From: an uncultured Alphaproteobacteria bacterium
GTDB taxonomy: Bacteria; Pseudomonadota; Alphaproteobacteria; Caulobacterales; Caulobacteraceae
Length of the DNA stretch: 5,025 bases
Direction of reading: 5' to 3'
NCBI GenBank assembly: GCA_903928755.1
Contig: CAIYSH010000473.1
Location: 1-5,025 of the forward strand
A program made the position numbers and the translations under genes. The notes under the pieces were generated by a model. The model worked only from the letters and a program-made list of their open reading frames with translations. It was not told the DNA's origin and did no database searches. Below, piece by piece: positions 1 to 5,025 of the stretch (within the stretch, counting starts at the first letter, position 1; every line of letters begins with the position of its first letter).

Positions 1-114
1 ATCGGGATGATGTTCACCTCGCGCTATGCCGATGAGGCGACCCTCTTCCGCCTGGCCGCCCAGTTGGAAAAGGAAGTTCCATGGGCTGGCCGCAAGCCGC
101 AGGTCTGGGGCTGA
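1..114 (+). CDS. Amidase (amidase-signature family), C-terminal end only
   Basis: Only the last 37 codons are present, ending in TGA at 112-114; the start and the catalytic Ser-Ser-Lys core lie upstream of the window. The visible tail contains DEATLFRLAAQLE followed by PW and then an Arg/Pro-rich end. This matches the usual C-terminus of amidase-signature enzymes, where an 'EATLLRLAAQLE...PW...P' helix closes the protein. Members hydrolyse amide bonds (aliphatic or aromatic amides, or as GatA-like subunits), so the substrate cannot be named from this fragment. The stop overlaps the likely start of the downstream DUF423 gene by one base, suggesting translational coupling. The family call rests on a short but typical motif; other families are less likely. 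Confidence 0.72.
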   Translation: MGMMFTSRYADEATLFRLAAQLEKEVPWAGRKPQVWG

Positions 115-524
115 TGCCGAGGCGCAACTGGATGATGCTGGCGGCCCTGAGCGGTTTCCTGGCCGTCGCTGTCGGCGCCTTCGCTACGCACGGCATCAAG
201 GATCCTGTGGCGAAGGACTGGCTTAAGACGGGCGCCCAGTACGAGTTCATGCACACCATGGCCACCTTCGCCAGCGCCGCCTTCATGCAGATGGGAGGTC
301 TGCGGGCGAGGTTCGCTCCGGCCTTCTTCCTGCCGGGCACCGTGCTGTTTTCCGGCTCCCTTTACGCCCTGGCCCTCGGCGCACCCCACTGGGTCGGGAT
401 GATCACACCGATGGGCGGACTTTTGTTCCTGGTGGGCTGGTTGATCCTGGCCTGGTCGGCCATGGACATAGACCATGCCGTGCGCTCAGCCGTGGCTCAG
501 GCGCACCTGGAGCGGGTGCCCTAA
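114..524 (+). CDS. DUF423 small integral membrane protein
   Basis: This is a 136-residue hydrophobic protein of the DUF423 family (YgdD/TMEM256-like), whose biochemical role is not established. Family landmarks are visible: GAFATHG after the first membrane segment (residues 21-27), a Tyr and His in the second helix (AQYEFMHTMA, 41-50), the FSGSLYALAL stretch (79-88) and ITPMGG followed by GW (97-109). Four membrane segments are expected, near residues 7-25, 44-60, 67-90 and 93-115, with a short polar C-terminal tail. The start at 114 is preferred because it gives a TGATG overlap with the amidase stop and a normal family length. An in-frame ATG at 81 would add 11 residues (MGWPQAAGLGL) inside the amidase gene. 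The stop interlocks with that of the convergent transporter gene. Confidence 0.88.
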   Translation: MPRRNWMMLAALSGFLAVAVGAFATHGIKDPVAKDWLKTGAQYEFMHTMATFASAAFMQMGGLRARFAPAFFLPGTVLFSGSLYALALGAPHWVGMITPMGGLLFLVGWLILAWSAMDIDHAVRSAVAQAHLERVP

Positions 525-1729
525 ACCTGGCGCCTCGGCAGGGCCAGCAACCGCAGGGTCAGGGCTGATCCCAGCACCGCCACCAGAATGGTCAGGGCCA
601 TGGGCCGGGCCGTGCCGTCATGGAAGACTCCGGCAAGGGTCGACGCCACGGCCCCGCTGGCAAAGGACACCCCGCCCATCACCGCCGAGATTGAGCCGGC
701 GCGCAGGGGATCGACGTTCAAGGCACCGGCCATGGTGTTGCCCTGCATGAAGCCGAAGCTGGAGAGCAGCAGGAACAGAAGGGGCAAGACATACCAGGGG
801 CCCAGGCCCGTAAAGGCCGCGAACGCCAGGGTGCCTGCGACGACGGCGGCTGAGAGACTGGCGGCGCGAAGGACCTGATCGGGCGTGTAGGTACGCAGGA
901 CGTAGCGGTTGACCTGACCTCCGCCGATAATGCCGATGGCGTTGAGACCAAAGACCCAGCCGAACATCTGGGGCGTGATGCCATAGGTCTTGATCAAGAG
1001 ATCTGACGAGGACGAGACATAGGTGAAGAGAGCCGCGCCATTGAGGGCGCCGGCCAGGGTGTAGCCGATCAGGCGGCGTTGCTTGACCAGAGCGCCATAG
1101 GCCTGAAGGGGGTTCTCGGATTTCGCCTGGACCGCCGTGGCTTCTGACCGCGACTCCTTCAGGCGGAAGAAGGTCACAGCGCCCACCGTCAGCCCGAAGC
1201 CCATCTGCACAAGGAAATTGGCCTGCCAGCCACCGAAGGTCAGCAGGAAGCCGCCCAGCAGAGGCGCCAGGATCGGAGCCAGCCCCATGACCAGGGCCAA
1301 CAAGGACAGCATGCGCGCTGTCTCTGTGTGATTGAACAGGTCCCGAACAATCGCGCGCGCTACGACGGCACCGGCGCAGGCCCCAAGCGCCTGCATGAAC
1401 CGGGCGGCCAGAAGCATCTCGATAGACGTCGCGTTGGCGCACAGCAGGGAGGCCAGGGCGAAGACCCCCGCCCCCACCAGGACAGGCGCCTTCCGTCCAA
1501 TCCGATCTGAGGCCGGGCCATAAAAGAACTGGCCGATTGCCATACCTGCCAGAAAAGCCCCCATGGTCGCCTGGGTCTGGGCCGCCGTCGCATGGAGTGA
1601 GGCCCCGATGGTCGGCAGGCTGGGCAGATACATGTCGATGGCCATGGGCCCGAAGGCGGTCATGGACCCCAGCAGGATCACCAGGCCCCAGGGGACCTTT
1701 TCGGACGGCACAGCTGAAGTCTGGGTCAT
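521..1729 (-). CDS. Bcr/CflA-type multidrug efflux MFS transporter
   Basis: This 402-residue inner-membrane protein of the major facilitator superfamily is probably a 12-helix drug:proton antiporter. The first helix contains AIDMYLPSLPTI (residues 30-41), the hallmark of the Bcr/CflA group, with an acidic residue in the membrane (Asp32). Motif A between helices 2 and 3 reads GPASDRIGRK (71-80). Helix 4 contains RFMQALGACAG and then ARAIVRDLF (110-132), typical of Bcr proteins. An antiporter motif C-like stretch, GLAPILAPLLGG, lies in helix 5 (149-160). A charged loop near 190-220 separates the two halves. Length is normal for the group and the frame is intact. The ATG at 1729 is preceded by only a weak ribosome-binding site. 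No regulator gene is adjacent, and the exported substrate cannot be read from sequence. Confidence 0.93.
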   Translation of the reverse strand: MTQTSAVPSEKVPWGLVILLGSMTAFGPMAIDMYLPSLPTIGASLHATAAQTQATMGAFLAGMAIGQFFYGPASDRIGRKAPVLVGAGVFALASLLCANATSIEMLLAARFMQALGACAGAVVARAIVRDLFNHTETARMLSLLALVMGLAPILAPLLGGFLLTFGGWQANFLVQMGFGLTVGAVTFFRLKESRSEATAVQAKSENPLQAYGALVKQRRLIGYTLAGALNGAALFTYVSSSSDLLIKTYGITPQMFGWVFGLNAIGIIGGGQVNRYVLRTYTPDQVLRAASLSAAVVAGTLAFAAFTGLGPWYVLPLLFLLLSSFGFMQGNTMAGALNVDPLRAGSISAVMGGVSFASGAVASTLAGVFHDGTARPMALTILVAVLGSALTLRLLALPRRQV

Positions 1730-1821
1730 CAGGGTCTTTTAGTCAGTTTGCCGGGTCTGCAAAGGCTTGCCTTACGCAGGTGGAACCGAATGAGTATGGC
1801 GTAACCAAAAAGGAGATGCTC
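1730..1821. promoter_or_regulatory. Divergent intergenic region between transporter and epoxide hydrolase
   Basis: This 92-base gap separates two genes pointing away from each other, so promoters for both should lie here. It is less GC-rich than the flanking genes. I see a short inverted repeat, TTTGC (1747-1751) and GCAAA (1759-1763) with a 7-base spacer, which could be an operator half-site pair but is short enough to be chance. TTG-containing boxes occur (around 1748 and 1767), but none has a convincing -10 element at the right distance, so I do not assign a specific promoter. Confidence 0.5.
1811..1815 (+). promoter_or_regulatory. Ribosome-binding site deciding the epoxide hydrolase start
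   Basis: AGGAG at 1811-1815 lies six bases before the ATG at 1822. An in-frame ATG at 1816 abuts the AGGAG with no spacer and is therefore unlikely to be used. The open frame extends much further upstream (to about 1537), but that part runs antisense through the transporter gene and is not coding. Confidence 0.8.
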
Positions 1822-2847
1822 ATGTCAGCCCTCGCCCGCCAGATGCCCCCGGTTCAGCACGCCCGTGTCAATGGAATTGACATGGCCTATTATGAGGTCG
1901 GACCGCGCACGGGGACGCCGGTCATCTTCTGCCACGGCTTTCCGGAACTGGCCTTTTCCTGGCGCCATCAACTGAAGGCCTGCGAAGCTGCCGGTATCTG
2001 GGCCATAGCCCCGGACCAGCGGGGTTATGGTCTGACCTCATGTCCTGAGGCCGTGACCGATTATGACATGGCCCATCTGACCGGCGACCTGGTCGGTCTG
2101 CTGGACCATCTGGGTGTCGGGAAGGCCGTCTTCTGCGGTCATGACTGGGGTGGGCTTGTGGTCTGGCAGATGCCGCTGATGCATCCCACGCGCTGCGCCG
2201 GGATCATCGGGGTCAATACCCCCTTCCTGCCCAGAGGAGCCTTTGATCCGATCGCCGGCATGCGCATGGCGTTCGGCGAGGACATGTACATCGTCTGGTT
2301 CCAGAAACCCGGCATTGCCGATGCCGCCCTCGGGTCCGATGTGGACAAGACCATGCGCTTCTTCATGCGCCGCCCGGCCGCGGTTGAGGCTGCAGGCCAG
2401 GAAGCCCCGAAGACCACCGGAGCCCTTGATACCGGCGGCGATGCGCCCACCTCGACCCAGGGCAGCTTCGCCTTTGGCGAGGCCCTGGCCACTTGGGACA
2501 AGTCAGACACCAGCCATCAACTTCTGAACGCCGAAGAACTGGCGGCCTTCGTAGAGAGCTTCAAGGCCACCGGCTTTACCGGCGGTATCAACTGGTACCG
2601 CAACTTCACCCGCAACTGGGAGCGCGCCGCCGACCTGCCAAAGCGTGTGGATGGCATGCCCTGCCTGATGATCATGGCAGAAAAGGATGTGGTCCTCTCC
2701 CCGGCCATGGCCGACGGCATGGAGGCCCATGTTCCAGATCTGGAAAAGGCCCTGGTGATGGACAGCGGTCACTGGACCCAGCAGGAAAAACCCGAAGAGG
2801 TGAACCGGCTGGTCATCGACTGGATGACCCGGAAATTTCCGAAATAG
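1822..2847 (+). CDS. Soluble epoxide hydrolase, alpha/beta hydrolase fold
   Basis: This 341-residue cytoplasmic enzyme probably opens epoxides to diols through an Asp-bound ester intermediate. The oxyanion-hole motif HGFP is at residues 38-41, DQRG at 65-68, and the nucleophile elbow GHDWGG at 106-111 with Asp108 as nucleophile. Two cap tyrosines that activate the epoxide in this family appear in place: Tyr156 (in MYIVWFQKPG) and Tyr259 (in INWYRNFTRNW). The charge-relay acid is Asp289 (AEKDVVL) and the base His317 (SGHWTQQEKP). These motifs resemble the C-terminal domain of mammalian soluble epoxide hydrolase; the N-terminal phosphatase domain of that enzyme is absent, as in most bacterial forms. 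The two tyrosines argue against a haloalkane or fluoroacetate dehalogenase. A Gly/Ala/Thr-rich stretch at about 186-215 looks like a flexible cap loop. It is the first gene of a plus-strand cluster. The physiological epoxide is unknown. Confidence 0.92.
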   Translation: MSALARQMPPVQHARVNGIDMAYYEVGPRTGTPVIFCHGFPELAFSWRHQLKACEAAGIWAIAPDQRGYGLTSCPEAVTDYDMAHLTGDLVGLLDHLGVGKAVFCGHDWGGLVVWQMPLMHPTRCAGIIGVNTPFLPRGAFDPIAGMRMAFGEDMYIVWFQKPGIADAALGSDVDKTMRFFMRRPAAVEAAGQEAPKTTGALDTGGDAPTSTQGSFAFGEALATWDKSDTSHQLLNAEELAAFVESFKATGFTGGINWYRNFTRNWERAADLPKRVDGMPCLMIMAEKDVVLSPAMADGMEAHVPDLEKALVMDSGHWTQQEKPEEVNRLVIDWMTRKFPK

Positions 2848-2891
2848 GAGAGCAGGCTTGAACTCCGCCTCCAGCCCCGACTAATGGGCGG
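2846..2891 (+). promoter_or_regulatory. pip leader: strong SD with 8-codon TTG mini-frame
   Basis: The 44-base gap before pip begins with a strong Shine-Dalgarno, AGGAG (2846-2850), overlapping the hydrolase stop. It is positioned seven bases before a TTG at 2858, not before the pip ATG at 2892. The TTG frame is eight codons long and ends in TAA at 2882-2884, eight bases short of the pip ATG. CCGCC (2865-2869) and GGCGG (2887-2891) could pair and cover the bases just before the pip start. This may be a coupling leader, or a sign that the true pip start is disturbed; it may also be chance. Confidence 0.3.
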
Positions 2892-3893
2892 ATGCATCAG
2901 GGTTCCTCTCCGTCCGCTTTTTCTGCAACTTCCGGTCGCCGGGGACTTTTCCGGGCAAATGAACCCTTCGATGAAGGCGTCATGGCGACCGATGGCCCCC
3001 ACAGGATCTTCTACGAGCAGTGCGGCACGCCAGATGGCAAGCCCTGCGTGATCCTGCATGGCGGGCCCGGCGGGGCCATCAATTCGACCATGCGGCGGTT
3101 CTTCGATCCGGACAGGTGGCGGATGGTGCTGTTTGACCAGAGGGGCTGCGGCCGTTCGCAACCCAATGCCAGTCTGGAAGACAATACCACCTGGTCCCTG
3201 ATCGCCGATATCGAGCGCCTGCGGGAACATCTGGGCATAGAAAAGTGGACGGTGTTCGGCGGTTCCTGGGGCTCAACCCTGGCCCTGGCCTATGCGATCA
3301 CCCATCCCGACCGGGTCGAGGCCCTGGTGCTGCGTGGCATTTTCCTGCTGACCGAGCGCGAGGTTTCCTGGTTCTATCAGGACGGGGCCTCCATGCTGTT
3401 TCCTGACGCCTGGGCCCGCTATCTGGAGCCCATTCCCGAGGCGGAGCGGGGTGACCTGCTTCATGCCTATCACCGGCGCCTGACCCATCCCGACCGCGAC
3501 GTCCAGGCTGTGGCAGCCCAGGCCTGGAGTCAGTGGGAGGGCGACACGATCTCCATCCGCGGACCGGAGGCCCGCCCGAGCAAGTTCAATGAAGTGGACT
3601 TTGCCATCGCCTTCGCCCGTATCGAGTGCCACTTCTTCGTCAACAGGGGCTTCATGGACGAGGATGGCTGGATCCTGAAGAATGCGCACAGGATCAAGGA
3701 CATTCCCGGCTGGATCGTTCAGGGACGGTTCGACGTCGTGACCCCCATGGACAGCGCCTACAAACTGGCCGCGGCCTGGCCGAAGGCCAACATGTCGGTC
3801 ATTTGGGATGCAGGCCACGCCTCGACGGAGCCGGGCATCATTGACGGGCTTGTGCGGGCCAGTGATGCCGCCCTGCAGCTGCAGGACAGGTAA
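2892..3893 (+). CDS. pip: Prolyl aminopeptidase (proline iminopeptidase), family S33
   Basis: This 333-residue cytoplasmic serine peptidase releases N-terminal proline from peptides. The alpha/beta hydrolase landmarks of the S33 family are present: EQCG.PDGKP then HGGPGG (residues 42-61, oxyanion hole), DQRGCGRS (82-89), nucleophile elbow GGSWGS with Ser125 (123-128), acid Asp281 in QGRFDVVTP, and base His309 in DAGHAS. The WEG (215-217) and ARIECHFFVNRGF (242-254) stretches, with Glu216 and Glu245, lie in the cap where this family binds the substrate's free amino end. Length is normal (about 310-330). The ATG at 2892 is the first possible start after an in-frame TGA at 2859-2861. It adds about 18 low-complexity residues before the conserved FRANEPFDEG and has a poor ribosome-binding site. 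The 44-base gap behind the epoxide hydrolase and six-base gap ahead of the next gene suggest one transcript. Confidence 0.94.
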   Translation: MHQGSSPSAFSATSGRRGLFRANEPFDEGVMATDGPHRIFYEQCGTPDGKPCVILHGGPGGAINSTMRRFFDPDRWRMVLFDQRGCGRSQPNASLEDNTTWSLIADIERLREHLGIEKWTVFGGSWGSTLALAYAITHPDRVEALVLRGIFLLTEREVSWFYQDGASMLFPDAWARYLEPIPEAERGDLLHAYHRRLTHPDRDVQAVAAQAWSQWEGDTISIRGPEARPSKFNEVDFAIAFARIECHFFVNRGFMDEDGWILKNAHRIKDIPGWIVQGRFDVVTPMDSAYKLAAAWPKANMSVIWDAGHASTEPGIIDGLVRASDAALQLQDR

Positions 3894-3895
3894 GG
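3892..3895 (+). promoter_or_regulatory. Ribosome-binding site within the pip stop, for the GTG start at 3900
   Basis: AAGG at 3892-3895 overlaps the pip TAA and stands four bases before the GTG at 3900; a second purine run (AGGACAGG, 3883-3890) lies just upstream. The downstream frame is the same as pip's and is closed by the pip stop, so GTG 3900 is the earliest possible start. The next in-frame ATG (4101) would cut off the first TPR repeat. Confidence 0.55.
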
Positions 3896-3899
3896 TCCG

Positions 3900-5025
3900 G
3901 TGTCGCTCCGGGACGGGCTTACCGGTCTGATCGAGACTGATCGTGAAGAGGCGCGGCGTCTGCTGCAGGACCTGACCACAGCCCTGCCAAACTCACATGA
4001 AGCCTGGGAGCTTCTGGCCGCCTCCCATCTCAGAACCCTGGAATATCCAGGTGCCATTGCCGCTTACAGAAAACTCCTGGCCATAGCCCCGGCAGACCCG
4101 ATGGCCCTGACCAACCTGGCCTTCGCCATCATGGCCAGCGGCGACAATCTGGAAGCCAGGAAAGCCTATGACCAGGCGTTCCAGTCCACCTCCAAGATCA
4201 ACGCCGCCAACTATCTGGCCCACATCGAACATCGGCTCGGGAACCTGGTCCGGGCCGAAGAGATCTACCGGATCATTCTGGCCCGGGCGCCGCCGGAGAG
4301 CGAGGAGCGTCTCGCCACCAATCGGGGACTTATGGCCGTGCTCCGCGATCTGGGTCGGTTGGACGACTCCGACCAGATCGCCCGGGATCTGCTTGCCGCC
4401 TATGCCAGACGCCCCCTGCGCACCTCATCCTGGCTGGCAGATCGCGCCCAGGCCCAGACCTTTCATGAATGGCTGTCCATTGCCGACAAGGGGAACCTTG
4501 CAGACCTCATACGACGCGGCCTTGCGGCCCGACCGAAGGCGCTGAGGTTTCCCGAGACCTATGTCCTGCCCCAGCAAAGGCCAGCACTGACGGCGCGGGC
4601 TGAGGCCGGAACAGAAGGCATGCTGTTTATCGTCAAGCCAAACAACGGCTCTGGTGGTCAGGGGATTTCCGTAACGACTGATCTGGCAAGCATGGCCGAT
4701 CGCACCGGGACCATCGTCCAGCGCTATATCGACCGTCCCTATCTTGTTGATGGCCGAAAGGGCCATCTGCGCATCTACGTCCTGATCACCCAGGCTGAGC
4801 CCCTGCGCGCCTACATCTACCGGGAAGGCATTGTCCGCTTTGCGCCCGAGCCCTACGATCCGAGCCCTGACCGTCTGTCCGACATCAGCATGCATGTGAC
4901 CAACACCGCCCTGCATGAAGGACACCCCGGCTTGGTGATTTCACAGGATCCGGAAAAGGATGACGAAGGCGTGATCTGGAGTCTGACCGGGTTTCTGCGC
5001 CGGATCGATCGGGACGGCGGCGATG
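3900..5025 (+). CDS. TPR protein with tubulin-tyrosine-ligase-type ATP-grasp domain, 3' end missing
   Basis: This is an open frame of 375 codons from a GTG start, running off the window. Residues about 34-170 form roughly four tetratricopeptide repeats; the clearest is AWELLAASHLRTLEYPGAIA (35-54) continuing AYRKLL and ending in P-x-D. After a linker comes a TTL-family ATP-grasp ligase domain from about 216: FPETYVLP (217-224), ATP lysine and glycine loop FIVKPNNGSGGQGI (243-256, Lys246), hinge VQRYIDRPYLVDGRK (273-287), LRIYVLI (290-296), YREGIVRF (307-314), MHVTN (331-335) and IWSLTGF (359-365). TTL proteins join an amino acid to a protein carboxylate using ATP, as in tubulin tyrosination and glutamylation; here the acceptor is unknown, and the TPRs may recruit it. 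The usual K-F-D-x-R motif reads K-G-H-L-R (287-291), so the Asp is His. The Mg-binding E-x-N segment should lie beyond the window. Six bases separate it from pip, implying coexpression. Confidence 0.87.
   Translation, partial: MSLRDGLTGLIETDREEARRLLQDLTTALPNSHEAWELLAASHLRTLEYPGAIAAYRKLLAIAPADPMALTNLAFAIMASGDNLEARKAYDQAFQSTSKINAANYLAHIEHRLGNLVRAEEIYRIILARAPPESEERLATNRGLMAVLRDLGRLDDSDQIARDLLAAYARRPLRTSSWLADRAQAQTFHEWLSIADKGNLADLIRRGLAARPKALRFPETYVLPQQRPALTARAEAGTEGMLFIVKPNNGSGGQGISVTTDLASMADRTGTIVQRYIDRPYLVDGRKGHLRIYVLITQAEPLRAYIYREGIVRFAPEPYDPSPDRLSDISMHVTNTALHEGHPGLVISQDPEKDDEGVIWSLTGFLRRIDRDGGD

Noticed and set aside
81..113. Earlier ATG for the DUF423 gene
   Set aside because: It would add 11 residues inside the amidase coding end with no family similarity; the TGATG overlap at 112-116 gives a more natural start.
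24..476. Minus-strand open frame of 150 codons opposite the DUF423 gene
   Set aside because: The plus strand has a clear DUF423 protein; the antisense translation is His/Gly/Arg-rich with no recognisable domain.
618..1442. Long minus-strand open frame of 274 codons
   Set aside because: It overlaps the transporter in another frame on the same strand; its Arg/Pro/Gly-rich translation is a typical GC-rich shadow.
1767..1800. Possible sigma-70 promoter (TTGCCT ... TATGGC)
   Set aside because: The spacer is about 22 bases and the -10 match is poor, so I do not call it a promoter.
1537..1821. Upstream extension of the epoxide hydrolase frame by 95 codons
   Set aside because: It runs antisense through the transporter gene, its translation is Pro/Trp/Arg-rich and unlike any domain, and a proper AGGAG-spaced ATG exists at 1822.
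3273..3818. Minus-strand open frame of 181 codons opposite pip
   Set aside because: It lies fully within pip, whose active-site motifs are complete; no motif or ribosome-binding site supports the antisense frame.
4168..4545. Plus-strand frame of 125 codons inside the TPR region
   Set aside because: Low-complexity Pro/Arg/Ser-rich translation out of frame with the TPR-TTL protein, which continues uninterrupted across it.
4425..4925. Minus-strand open frame of 166 codons opposite the TTL gene
   Set aside because: The plus-strand frame here carries conserved TTL motifs throughout, so the antisense frame is a by-product of codon bias.

Overview
The window is GC-rich bacterial DNA, densely coded, with short gaps and overlapping gene ends. 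Protein style, codon bias to G/C in third positions and the gene families present suggest an alphaproteobacterium, possibly Caulobacteraceae. That placement is inference from general resemblance; no rRNA or other phylogenetic marker is present. I see no mobile element, tRNA, CRISPR array or long repeat.

Layout. (1) Positions 1-114 are the last 37 codons of an amidase-signature family protein. It is followed, with a one-base TGATG overlap, by a small DUF423 membrane protein (114-524). (2) On the minus strand, 1729-521 encodes a Bcr/CflA-type major facilitator drug efflux transporter. Its stop codon interlocks with the DUF423 stop over four bases. (3) A 92-base gap (1730-1821) separates the divergent transporter from a plus-strand cluster and should hold promoters for both directions. 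(4) The cluster has three genes: a soluble epoxide hydrolase of the alpha/beta hydrolase fold with the complete Asp-Asp-His-Tyr-Tyr active site (1822-2847); a prolyl aminopeptidase, pip (2892-3893); and, six bases further on, a GTG-started gene running off the window (3900-5025+). The last encodes N-terminal TPR repeats followed by a tubulin-tyrosine-ligase (TTL)-type ATP-grasp domain.

The first five genes are ordinary. The TPR-TTL gene is the one to look at. Its ligase half has the eukaryotic-style TTL motifs (ATP-grasp lysine with a glycine-rich loop, QRYI hinge, RIYVLI strand, YREG, MHVTN), although an alphaproteobacterium normally has no tubulin. It starts right behind a peptidase that removes N-terminal proline, so its substrate, probably a protein or peptide tail to which an amino acid is ligated, is an open question. 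One conserved TTL position (Asp in the usual K-F-D-x-R motif) is His here. No function for the three-gene cluster as a unit can be proved from sequence; co-transcription is inferred from strand and spacing.
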